Part shown: positions 37,140-45,933 of the stretch, piece after piece
Position numbering within the stretch: position 1 is the stretch's first letter
How the letters are laid out: each line of letters starts with the position of its first letter
Source of the DNA: Croceibacterium_B sp963783195
Lineage (GTDB): Bacteria > Pseudomonadota > Alphaproteobacteria > Sphingomonadales > Sphingomonadaceae
DNA: 64,000 nt
Reading direction: 5' to 3'
Assembly (NCBI GenBank): GCA_963783195.1
Contig: CAWAMV010000004.1
Location: 2,170,001-2,234,000 of the forward strand
Notes under the pieces: model-generated
What the model saw: only the letters and a program-made list of their open reading frames with translations
Databases searched by the model: none
What the model was told of the DNA's origin: nothing
Position numbers and translations under genes: made by a program

Positions 37140-37697
37140 ATGCACTGGGAAAACCTTGGGACCCTGGCGCCGCTTTTCCCGGTCGCGCTCCTGCTCATGC
37201 TGCTGGGTGTCGGGATCTCCTTCCGCTCGATCTATCTTGATGCGAGGCAGCGAAAGGCGGAGCGAGCAGGGTTCGAACGCTACTGGGCGCTCGAAAAGGC
37301 ACACCAGATGAAATTGCGGGCGATGGCATGGGTTCGCGGTTCGGCTGTCCGCAGGCTTACGTTCCAGTCGGCCGGGGACGAGAGCGCGATTGCGCCCGGC
37401 CTGGCCGACGATTACGGCACGGATGAAATGGCCGATCCCGACTTTTCCACCCGCCTCTCCCGCGCCAGGTTCCGCGCCTGGCATCGCGGCACGCGCGAGG
37501 CCGACTTCACCATCGGCGGCTTCTACGATCGCCACCATGCCGGTTGGGGCGAAACCGAACTGACCTGGTTCGAAGCCCTGCTCGAGGAAGAGGACGTCGA
37601 CATTCTCGGCTGGGCGATGGCGATGCACGCGCCGCCGGAGAAATTCGCCGGTCCGCTGATGTCGGAACTCCAAAAGCTCGATTACGTCTCCATCTAG
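37140..37697 (+). CDS. sdhE: SdhE-type FAD assembly factor with an extra N-terminal membrane-anchored region
   Basis: The last ~90 residues (from the internal Met at 37428, MADPDFSTRLSRARFRAWHRGTREADFTIGG... ELTWFEALLEEEDVDILGW) are a complete SdhE, with the conserved RGxxE motif as RGTRE. SdhE attaches FAD to succinate dehydrogenase. In the same frame, 96 extra residues precede it: a membrane helix (APLFPVALLLMLLGVGISF) and a basic region. The upstream ATG at 37140 has a perfect GGAGGT site, whereas the internal ATG has no evident one. Either this is a genuine membrane-anchored fusion or a small membrane-protein gene reads through into sdhE. mfd follows 114 bases later. Confidence 0.75.
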   Translation: MHWENLGTLAPLFPVALLLMLLGVGISFRSIYLDARQRKAERAGFERYWALEKAHQMKLRAMAWVRGSAVRRLTFQSAGDESAIAPGLADDYGTDEMADPDFSTRLSRARFRAWHRGTREADFTIGGFYDRHHAGWGETELTWFEALLEEEDVDILGWAMAMHAPPEKFAGPLMSELQKLDYVSI

Positions 37698-37811
37698 GGT
37701 TCACATCGTCCGCCGCGCCCTGCATGGCGGACGAAATGGCTCGCCGGCACCGCCCAGTAGGATGCGCCGGCGGGTATTCGCGCGTGCCCGCAAGGAACGA
37801 GACGACCGTAA

Positions 37812-40800
37812 ATGCCCGACATTGCCCGCATTCTTTCCGCCACCACGCCGCTGACGCTGGCCTCGCTCGCCCGCGGAGCGCAGCCGCTGGTCATGGACGA
37901 CCTCGCGAGAGCGTCCAGAGGACGCGCGGTCTTCGCCGCCCCGGACGAAGCCGCGATGCGCGCAGTGACCGATGCCGCCCGCTGGTTCGCCCCCGAACTG
38001 CAGGTCATCGAGCTTCCGGCGTGGGACTGCCTGCCCTACGACCGCGCCAGCCCCGCGCTTTCCGTGAGTTCGCGGCGGCTCTCGGCGCTCCACCAGTTGC
38101 AGGCCGGAAAGGCCGAAAAGCAACTGCTCGTCACCACGGTCAACGCGCTGACCCAGCGCGTGCTGACGCCCTTTCGCGTGCGCGAGAGCGTGCGGGAACT
38201 GAAGCCGGGCATCACGATCGGCCACGAGAGTCTCGCCGCGCTGTTGCAACGGCAGGGTTACAGCCGGACCGACACCGTCATCGACAGCGGCGAATTCGCA
38301 GTCCGCGGGTCGATCTTCGACATTTACCCCTCGGGGCTGGAGGCGGGGCTGCGGCTCGACTTCTTCGGCGACGAGCTGGAAAGCCTGCGCCTGTTCGATC
38401 CCGACACCCAGCGCACCACCGAGGTAATCGACGGCCACCTGCTGCTTCCCGCCAGCGAAGCCCTGCTCGACGAAGAGAGCATCAAACGCTTCCGCGCCCG
38501 CTATCGCGAAATGTTCGGCGCCAACGCCACGCAGGATCCGCTTTACCAGGCAGTCAGCGAAGGCCGCCGGCTCGCCGGCATGGAACACTGGCTGCCGCTG
38601 CTCGAAGACAAGCTGGCGACGATCTTCGACCATCTCGGCGATGACGATATCGTCGTGATCGACAGCGCCGCGCTGGCGGCGGCGGAAGAGCGCTTCAACG
38701 ACATCGAGGATTACCACCGCCAGCGTGGCGAGACCGCGCGGGCAGGCGGCGGGCAGCTATCGCCCGCTGGCGACCGACGCGCTCTATCTCGGGCGCGAGG
38801 AATTCGCCGCGCAGCTGGCCGGCTGGCCCGTCCACCGGGCGGACATCTTCGCCCAGCCGGACAGCGCCCAAACCATCGACTTCGGCTTCCGTTCGGCGCG
38901 CGATTTCACGCCCGAACGGTCGCGTGGAGAGAACGTCTACGCGGCGGCAGCGGCGCATCTGCAGGCGGTGGCCAAGGAGGGCCGCAAACCCCTCTTCGCA
39001 GCCTATTCGAAGGGATCCAGGGCGCGCATCGCGTCGATCCTCGAGGAAGCCGGGGCCAGGGTCACGCTGGCCGAAACATGGCAGGACGCGCTCGGCAAGG
39101 CGGCCAAGGGGCCGGTGGCGATGGTCCTGCCGCTCGACACCGGGTTTGCGAATGAAGCGCTCGATCTGTTCACCGAACAGGACCTGCTCGGCGACCGTCT
39201 CGTCCGCCGCCGCAAGAAGCGCAAGGATGCCGACGCCTTCCTCGCCGAACTGCAGGCCCTCAACCGCGGCGACCTCGTGGTCCACATGGAGCACGGCATC
39301 GGCAAGTATCTCGGCCTCGAACCGATTACCGTCGGGCAGAGCCAGCACGACTGCGTGATGCTGGAGTATGCCGGAGGCGACAAGCTCTACATCCCGGTCG
39401 AAAACCTCGAGGTCCTCAGCCGGTATGGCAGCAGCGAGGACGCGGTTCCGCTCGACCGGCTCGGCGGCGAAGGCTGGCAGAAGCGCAAGGCCAAGCTCAA
39501 GGAGCGGATCCGCGCGATCGCCAACGAGCTGCTGCGCACCGCCGCCGCCCGCGCGCTGCGCAAGGCCCCGGTGCTGGAAGTGGACGAGGCGAGCTTCATG
39601 CCCTTCGTCGATCGCTTCCCGTGGGAGGAGACCGACGACCAGGATCGGGCCATCTTCGAGGTGCTGAGCGATCTTGCCGCCGGCACGCCGATGGACCGGC
39701 TGGTCTGCGGCGACGTGGGTTTCGGCAAGACCGAGGTCGCCCTGCGCGCCGCGTTCGTCGCGGCGATGAGCGGTCAGCAGGTCGCGGTCGTCGCACCGAC
39801 CACGCTGCTCGCGCGCCAGCATTATCAGAATTTCGCCGACCGGTTCGCCGGCTTCCCGCTCAGGATCGGGCGACTTAGCCGTCTCGTGCCCGCGGCCGAG
39901 ATGAAGGCCACGCGCGAGGCGCTGGAAGACGGGACGATGGACGTCGTCGTCGGCACTCACGCGATCCTGTCGAAAAGCACCAAATTCAAGCGCCTGGGCC
40001 TCGTCATCGTCGACGAGGAGCAGCGCTTCGGCGTCAACCACAAGGAGGCGCTCAAGCAGCTGCGCGCCGACGTACACGTCCTGACCCTCACCGCCACGCC
40101 GATCCCTCGCACGCTGCAGATGGCGATGAGCGGGCTGCGCGAGCTTTCGACCATCCAGACCCCGCCGGTCGACCGCCTGGCGGTGCGCACCTACGTGATG
40201 GAGTGGGACGACATGGTCATGCGCGAGGCGCTGCTCCGCGAACACCATCGCGGCGGGCAGAGCTTCATCGTCGTCCCCCGCATCGCCGACATGGCGGAGG
40301 TCGAGGAATGGCTCGGCAAGCACGTGCCCGAGCTCAAGGCCGTCACCGCGCACGGCCAGATGCCGCCGAGCGAGGTCGAGGAGCGGATGAGCGCGTTCTA
40401 CGAAAAGCGCTACGACGTTCTGCTGTCGACCACCATCGTCGAAAGCGGGCTCGACATCCCCAGTGCCAACACGATCATCATCCACCGCGCCGACCGCTTC
40501 GGCCTCGCCCAGCTCTACCAGTTGCGCGGGCGCGTCGGCCGCGCCAAGCTGCGCGCGTATGCCTACCTGACGACGCCGGCCGATCGGCAGCTGTCGGAAG
40601 TCGCGGAAAAGCGCCTCAAGGTGCTCGGCGATCTCGACAGCCTGGGTGCGGGTTTCCAGCTCGCCAGCCACGATCTCGACATCCGCGGCGCGGGCAACCT
40701 GCTGGGCGACGAGCAGTCCGGCCATATCCGCGAGGTCGGGTTCGAGCTCTACCAGTCGATGCTGGAGGACGCGATTCTTGCCGCCAAGGCCGGCGACATG

Positions 40801-41297
40801 GGGATTGAGCGCGACAAGGGCCCGAGCCCGCAGATAACCGTCGATGCGCCGATCATGATCCCCGAGGACTACGTGCCGGACCTTGCCGTTCGCATGGCGC
40901 TCTATCGCCGGTTGAACGACGCCGAGCCGGGGCGAGATCGAGGGGCTGGCAGCCGAGATGATCGACCGCTTCGGCCCTTTGCCCGCAGCGACCGCCAACC
41001 TGATCCGCCTGATCGAGGTCAAGCACCAGGCGATCACCGCCAACATCGCCAAGATCGACGTTGGTGCGCGCGGGACGCTCGTCACTTTCCACAAGGACGA
41101 GTTCCCCGATCCCGCCGGGTTGCTGGCCTATATCGATCGCCTGGGCGAAACGGCCAAGCTGCGGCCCGACATGAAGCTCGTCATCAATCGCGCCTGGGGC
41201 AGCCCGGAAAGCCGCCTCAACGGGCTGTTCCAGCTGACCAAGGGCCTCTCGCGGCATCGTCCGCAAGGCGGAGAAGCGGGAGAAGGCCGCGGCCTAG
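37812..41297 (+). pseudogene. mfd: Transcription-repair coupling factor Mfd, broken by three +1 insertions
   Basis: All Mfd parts are present but in four frame segments: UvrB-like N-terminus (from ATG 37812: LPAWDCLPYDRASP, GEFAVRGSIFDIYPSG), then from ~38752 the RNA-polymerase-interaction and translocase region (VVHMEHGIGKYLGLE, GDVGFGKTEVALRAAF, VDEEQRFGV, TATPIPRTLQM, YQLRGRVGR), then from ~40931 the TRCF C-terminal domain (MIDRFGPLPAATANL), and a last shift near 41252. The extra bases lie in a G-run at 38751-38753, a GGGG run at 40929-40932 and at 41252-41254. Removing three bases gives 3483 bases, 1160 residues, the normal Mfd length. All functional motifs are conserved, so loss of the gene is unlikely. 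Confidence 0.93.
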
Positions 41298-41300
41298 GCG

Positions 41301-42959
41301 CTAGCTCGCGCGGATGGCGAACAGGATGGCGTTGTTGATCGCGTAGACCGCGCCGTCCGCGCCGACGAGCGTTGGCGTGTAGGCCTGGCCCAGCCCGTCG
41401 GTCAGCTTGACCGCCTGCGACAGCGTGTTTGTCGTCAGGTCCCAGCGGTACATCATTCCGTCTTCGTTGTTGGCGAGCACGGACTTGCGCGCCGGATCGA
41501 CCGCCATGGTGTTGATACACCACTCCTTGCGCGAATCCGCCGTCCAGAAATCGTGCGTCGGCCCAAGGATCGTCAGGATTTCGCGCATCACCGTCACGCT
41601 GGGCGTGATGGTATCGGCCTGCGTCCCGCGCGGATCGATCACCGCCAGGCGGTTGAGGCCGTCGCCCGTGCCCGCGCTGACGTAGTTGTTGTACTTCAGC
41701 GCCAGGAGATAGCTCGACCCGCCGGTATAGGATGGCACCATCGCCGCAGGGACGATGCTGGGCGAAACGTCCCAGCCGAAGCTGCCCGGCGCGCCGGCCT
41801 TGTTCAGCAGGGCGTCGAACTGCAGCAGCCACCCGCGTCCATTGTGCGTGCCGAAGCTGGGTTCGAGCACGCCGTAGAACACGCGCCCATCAGGGCCGAC
41901 GACCGGACAGGCCGTGCCGTTGTCCGGGACGCGCGAGCGGTTGCCGCTCGCCGGATCGACCAGCGCCACCTTGGCGCGGGTCGCCAGCGTGGTGCTGTTC
42001 AGTGCCAGCAGGTAGCCCGGCTGCGTGCCGGCGTTCTGGTTGACCGCGATATAGACGATGCTGCCGTCGGGCGAGAGCGCGGGGGCGCAGTTCATCGCCG
42101 GCTTGTCGATCGCGCTGTCACCCGCCGCGGCAGCCGCGCCGACCCACGTTCCCGTGCCGTCGGGCGCGAGCCGAGCGATTCCGCTGACGAGGTTCGCCGG
42201 ATTGGTGCCGGTGACCTGGAAACCGAAGAACAGGTTTCCCTGCGCATCGGCAGTGACCGGGGTGTTGACGAAGACGGTTGCATCGAAGGCCGCCGGGTTG
42301 GCGTCGTAGGCGCTCGCCCCGTAAAACACCTGCGGCGCGAAGTTGACGTTCGTCCCTTCGGCATCGGCGCGCATCAGCATCTTGCCGCCCGCGCCCGGCG
42401 CGTAGAGCCGGCCCTGGGAGGTGAGCAGGATGTTGTAGGGCGGGAACCAGTTGTGCGGCGGGGCGACATAGTCCGTGTTGGCCGACCAGATCAGCGTGCC
42501 GTTCGTCCCGTTGCGCGCCTCGACCCGGAAGGACCCGGTCGCGGTGGTCTTCACCGGCAGGATGACCGTGTTGAAGATCGTCACCACCGGCGAACCGTAG
42601 TGCGCCAGCAGCGCACCCGACGAGGTGTAGGAAGGCGCAAGATCCACCGGCGTCTGCCAGGCAACCTTGCCGAGATCCTGCGAGGCGACGGCGCTCTGCG
42701 CGGTATGCTGGGCGTCGCGCCCGTATCCGAACCACGCAGGGCCGGTTGCGGTCGGCGTCGGAGTCGGTGTGGGAGTTGGCGTGGGCGTGGGCGTCGGGGC
42801 AGGTGTCGGCGAACCGCCACCGCTGCCGCCGCCTCCACCGCCACAGGCCGCGAGCATGGCGGTCGACGAAAGCATCGCCAGAGTGCTGCGGCGGGAAAAG
42901 GCGGACTTCGGCGGCACTGGCCGGTCCCTCTCCCGGTCCGGGCCCCGGGCCCCGCTCAT
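41301..42959 (-). CDS. Lipoprotein with PQQ-type beta-propeller and Thr-Pro linker
   Basis: The 552-residue protein has an N-terminal signal with arginines and lipobox LAAC (about residue 39), then a glycine run, then a Thr-Pro repeat linker, then a beta-propeller. Blades with periodic segments such as SGALLAHYGSPVVTIFN, GTLIWSANTDYV, QGRLYAPGAGGKMLM, DGSIVYIAVNQN, DGRVFYGVLEP and DGMMYRWDLTTN are consistent with a PQQ-like seven- or eight-bladed fold. It is probably anchored in the outer or inner membrane facing the periplasm. No catalytic quinoprotein residues are evident, so a structural or binding role is more likely. The stop is 3 bases from the convergent mfd stop. Confidence 0.82.
   Translation of the reverse strand: MSGARGPDRERDRPVPPKSAFSRRSTLAMLSSTAMLAACGGGGGGSGGGSPTPAPTPTPTPTPTPTPTPTATGPAWFGYGRDAQHTAQSAVASQDLGKVAWQTPVDLAPSYTSSGALLAHYGSPVVTIFNTVILPVKTTATGSFRVEARNGTNGTLIWSANTDYVAPPHNWFPPYNILLTSQGRLYAPGAGGKMLMRADAEGTNVNFAPQVFYGASAYDANPAAFDATVFVNTPVTADAQGNLFFGFQVTGTNPANLVSGIARLAPDGTGTWVGAAAAAGDSAIDKPAMNCAPALSPDGSIVYIAVNQNAGTQPGYLLALNSTTLATRAKVALVDPASGNRSRVPDNGTACPVVGPDGRVFYGVLEPSFGTHNGRGWLLQFDALLNKAGAPGSFGWDVSPSIVPAAMVPSYTGGSSYLLALKYNNYVSAGTGDGLNRLAVIDPRGTQADTITPSVTVMREILTILGPTHDFWTADSRKEWCINTMAVDPARKSVLANNEDGMMYRWDLTTNTLSQAVKLTDGLGQAYTPTLVGADGAVYAINNAILFAIRAS
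42751..42812. repeat. Short 6-base repeat tract encoding (Thr-Pro)n
   Basis: On the plus strand the sequence runs as approximate GTCGGC/GTGGGC/GTCGGG units, coding on the minus strand for alternating Pro-Thr in the linker of the propeller lipoprotein. Units differ at third positions, so selection on the peptide rather than recent slippage is likely, though length change by slippage remains possible. Confidence 0.7.
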
Positions 42960-43101
42960 GCGACGTTTCCCTTGGATTGCAACATGGTGCGCGGCCTTCC
43001 CATCGAGTCCAGGCCTTCAGGCCTGCTCCTGCCGGGGGCATGGCACAAGAACTGGCGGACCAAATGTCCCCAGCCATCTGCGAACGACCATTGGCGGGCG
43101 C

Positions 43102-43926
43102 TCAGCCGCGTCCGGCGGCCTCGCGGGCAAGCTCGGCGAAGTCCCGCGCCGGAACCGGTTGCGCACCGAGGAAGCCCTGCCACACGGCGCAGCCTTCCCG
43201 CGCCACCGCCGCGCGCTGCGCCTCGGTCTCGATGCCTTCCGCCGTCACGCCAAGGTCGAGCGCCCGCGCCATCGCCAGGATGCCGCGCAGCACGGCGAGG
43301 TCGCGCTCGTCCTCTGTAATGCCGTCGATCATCGAGCGATCGAGCTTTATCGAGTGCAACGGAAGACGCTTGAGGTAGCGGAAGTTGCAGAAACCGGCAC
43401 CGAAATCGTCGAGCGCGATGCGGACGCCGGCCGCGGCCAGCCGCTCGAGCTGGACGGCACTTGCTTCCAGATCCTCGACCAGCGCCTGTTCGGTGATTTC
43501 AAGCGTCAGGCGCGCCGGGTCGAAACCTGCCTCGTCCACCGCGGCCGCGATGGTTTCGGCAAAGTCCGTCTCGTGAAGGTCGGCCGGCGTCACGTTGAGC
43601 GAGAGGCGCAGCGAGGCCGGCCATGCCGCCGCCTTGGCCAGCGCCCGACCAGCGATATGGCGCGTGAGCCGGCTTGCCTGGCCTGCCCGCTCCGCCATGT
43701 CGAACAGGGCCTCGGCCCCGATCCTGCCGAGCCGCGGGTGGTTCCAGCGGGACAGCGCTTCGGCGCCGACGAGCCGCCCGCTGCCGCAGTCGTATTGCGG
43801 CTGGAACAGGATCTCGACCTGCCGTTCGCGCAGTGCAGCATCGATTTCCTCGATCCGCCGGCCGGAGCTGGCGCGGCGGTCGACAGACATGCGGCGGCGG
43901 TCGGGAATTTTCTGAATCGCGAGCAT
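43102..43926 (-). CDS. EAL domain cyclic-di-GMP phosphodiesterase
   Basis: The 274-residue stand-alone EAL protein keeps the residues for catalysis: GAEALSRWNHP (EAL), LNVTPADL (Asn), LEITEQALVED (Glu), ALDDFGAGFCNF (DDFG, loop 6), IKLDRSMID (Lys) and TAEGIETEAQ (Glu). It should linearise c-di-GMP and favour motile, low-matrix states, relevant because an exopolysaccharide locus is in the same window. No membrane or sensor domain is present. The start at 43926 (MLAIQKIPDRR) is uncertain; a Met at 43890 is an alternative. It diverges from nadK with 109 bases between. Confidence 0.88.
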   Translation of the reverse strand: MLAIQKIPDRRRMSVDRRASSGRRIEEIDAALRERQVEILFQPQYDCGSGRLVGAEALSRWNHPRLGRIGAEALFDMAERAGQASRLTRHIAGRALAKAAAWPASLRLSLNVTPADLHETDFAETIAAAVDEAGFDPARLTLEITEQALVEDLEASAVQLERLAAAGVRIALDDFGAGFCNFRYLKRLPLHSIKLDRSMIDGITEDERDLAVLRGILAMARALDLGVTAEGIETEAQRAAVAREGCAVWQGFLGAQPVPARDFAELAREAAGRG

Positions 43927-44035
43927 CTCCAGCCAGGTGGCCGATCCGGTTCCCCGAGTCTGCCCCGGTGCCGCGCGCGTTGCAAATCGGGACGGCCGCC
44001 CATAGGTATCGCCACGAAGCCGCCAACGGGACGGG

Positions 44036-44827
44036 ATGATGGGCGAAAAGAACCAGTTCGCAGGTGTTGCCCTGCTCGCCTCTCCCACCGAGGAGGCGCA
44101 GGATGCTGCCGAACGGCTGCGCGCCTTGCGTGACTGGGTGCCACTGGGCGACGCCGAGGCGGTCGTCGTGCTCGGCGGCGATGGCTATATGCTGCAGGTC
44201 CTTCACCAGATGCTCGAGGATCGCCGGGTCATCCCGGCCTACGGCGTGAACCTGGGCACGGTGGGCTTCCTGATGAACAAGTATCGCCCCAATGGCGACC
44301 CGGCCGATCGCCTGGCCAAGGCACGTCGCATCCGCGTCTCGCCGCTCAGGATGGAGGCCGTGACCCAATCGGGCGAAACGATCGTCCACAACGCGATCAA
44401 CGAGGTCTCGCTGCTGCGCGAGACGCGCCAGACGGCCAAGATCGAGGTGGAGGTCAACGGCAAGATTCGAATTGCCGAACTTGCCTGTGACGGGGTCCTG
44501 CTCGCCACCCCGGCCGGTTCGACCGCCTACAACTTCTCGGCCAACGGGCCGATCCTGCCTCTCACCTCGGAGACGCTGGCGCTCACCCCAATCAGCCCCT
44601 TCCGCCCGCGGCGCTGGCGCGGGGCGATCCTGCCCGACAGTTCGCAGGTGATCTTCCGCGTGCTCGACCCCGGCAAGCGCCCGGTGGCGGCGGTGGCGGA
44701 CCAGAAGGAGGTGCGCGACATCGCCGAGGTGCGCCTGAAGATCGATCACGGCAACGACCTGACCCTGCTGTTCGACCCCGGCCACAGCCTCGACGAGCGC
44801 ATCGTCAGCGAGCAATTCGTCGCCTGA
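44036..44827 (+). CDS. nadK: NAD kinase
   Basis: The 263-residue enzyme phosphorylates NAD to NADP. Diagnostic motifs are VVLGGDGYMLQ (GGDG with catalytic Asp, about residue 45), GVNLGTVGFLMN, HNAINEVSLLR (NE/D motif) and LLATPAGSTAYNFSANG. Length is normal for the short proteobacterial NadK. There are two adjacent in-frame ATG codons (44036 and 44039). It is followed by a perfect ATTTGGCCAAAT palindrome at 44842-44853 and then tRNA-Asn. Confidence 0.95.
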   Translation: MMGEKNQFAGVALLASPTEEAQDAAERLRALRDWVPLGDAEAVVVLGGDGYMLQVLHQMLEDRRVIPAYGVNLGTVGFLMNKYRPNGDPADRLAKARRIRVSPLRMEAVTQSGETIVHNAINEVSLLRETRQTAKIEVEVNGKIRIAELACDGVLLATPAGSTAYNFSANGPILPLTSETLALTPISPFRPRRWRGAILPDSSQVIFRVLDPGKRPVAAVADQKEVRDIAEVRLKIDHGNDLTLLFDPGHSLDERIVSEQFVA

Positions 44828-44912
44828 ACGGCAAGCCGGATATTTGGCCAAATCTATGGGTTGCCAAAGCTCGGGCCCGCCCATATAGGCGCACCCCTGC
44901 CGTACCGGCTGC

Positions 44913-44987
44913 TCCCCGATAGCTCAGCGGTAGAGTAGGTGACTGTTAATCACTTGGTCGTTGGTTCGAATCCAACTCGGGGAGCCA
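44913..44987 (+). tRNA. tRNA-Asn (GTT)
   Basis: The 75-base cloverleaf has acceptor TCCCCGA pairing with TCGGGGA, a D-arm from AGCTCAGCGGTAGAG, the anticodon loop CTGTTAA with anticodon GTT, a T-arm GTTGG-TTCGAAT-CCAAC, discriminator G and an encoded CCA. No introns or integrated element at its 3' end. Confidence 0.97.
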
Positions 44988-45011
44988 CTCTTTTGAAATT
45001 CAGCCCGAAAA

Positions 45012-45755
45012 TCAGCCCGGTTTCCTGAACCGCAGGGCGAACTTGTCGCTCGTCGGCGTTACCTCCCGCGGGTTCGCGGTGTGGGGATCGTTCGGATTGT
45101 GCAGCAGATCGCTGCGCGCCTCGAGCGCGAAACCTGCCGCAGTGACGTTGCGCACGACTTCCTCGGCGTCGATTCGATGCAGCGTGCGTGTCGCGCCGGT
45201 GCCGGTGCCGGGGGCATCATGGTCCTCGACGAAGAAGATGCCACCGGGTTTCAGGACCTTGTAGGTCTGGGCGTCGATCGCCGCGATCGATCCGCCGTTG
45301 ACGAAATCGTGATAATTCTCGGTCGTCCAGGCGAGGTCGCCCTGCTCCGGCAGCAGGAAGTTGGCGAAGTCGACCGGCACGACCTCCACGTTGCCGTAGA
45401 GCCGAGCCATCTCGTTCAGCGCGTCGAGCGCACCTTCGCGTTGAGCGAAGGCGGCCGGGACAAGCGCATAGACCTTGCCGTTCGGACCGACGGTGCGGGC
45501 GAGCAGGCGGGTATAATACCCGCCACCCGGAGCATATTCGATCACCGTCATGCCCGGCTCCACCCCGGCGAAGGCGATGATCTCCGCCGGCTTGCGCAGC
45601 GGGTCGCGCGCGGTATCGGCGGCCGGCCGCAGCGGGTCGGCCACCGCGCTGGCAATGGCCTGTGCCGTCGTGGGGTCCGTGCCGCCAATGGCGGTGGTGC
45701 AGCCCGCGGCGGCAAGCGCCAGGGCGGCGGTGGCGGCAAGTACAGTCCGGTGCAT
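45012..45755 (-). CDS. Exported lipoprotein with a class I methyltransferase fold (COG4798-like)
   Basis: The 247-residue protein has an N-terminal lipoprotein-type signal (MHRTVLAATAALALAAAGC, lipobox AAGC). The rest is a Rossmann methyltransferase domain: GVEPGMTVIEYAPGGGYYTRLLA (motif I, Gly-rich), GPNGKVYALVPA, and YKVLKPGGIFFVEDHDAP, as in the exported 'predicted methyltransferase' family. The start at 45755 is fixed by the signal peptide and GGGAGAG upstream. SAM is not expected in the periplasm, so this either works on another ligand or is retained inside. Neighbours (tRNA-Asn, MFS pump) give no clue. Confidence 0.83.
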   Translation of the reverse strand: MHRTVLAATAALALAAAGCTTAIGGTDPTTAQAIASAVADPLRPAADTARDPLRKPAEIIAFAGVEPGMTVIEYAPGGGYYTRLLARTVGPNGKVYALVPAAFAQREGALDALNEMARLYGNVEVVPVDFANFLLPEQGDLAWTTENYHDFVNGGSIAAIDAQTYKVLKPGGIFFVEDHDAPGTGTGATRTLHRIDAEEVVRNVTAAGFALEARSDLLHNPNDPHTANPREVTPTSDKFALRFRKPG

Positions 45756-45933
45756 CACTGAAACTCTCCCGGTCATCTTGAGCCGATTACGGGGCTCGAT
45801 CCGCACCCTTGTCCCTCTAATCTTTCGACAAGACAACCCGTCTGCGATTCGGGACGAGGCAGAGGCCTCGCGCTCTGTATGCCACGCACCTGGCGAACCT
45901 GCGCACCACGCCAGTGTCCGCGAGCGAGCCGGG

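Noticed and set aside
44842..44853. Perfect palindrome ATTTGGCCAAAT between nadK and tRNA-Asn.
   Set aside because: Twelve bases only, no T-run, no second copy noticed and no regulated gene start beside it, so I did not list it as an operator or terminator.
44913..45011. tRNA-Asn 3' end as a possible attachment site, with the short repeat TCAGCCCG occurring twice just after it.
   Set aside because: No integrase, no repeated tRNA 3' segment elsewhere in the window and no foreign-looking genes next to it. The repeat lies at the end of the neighbouring methyltransferase gene.
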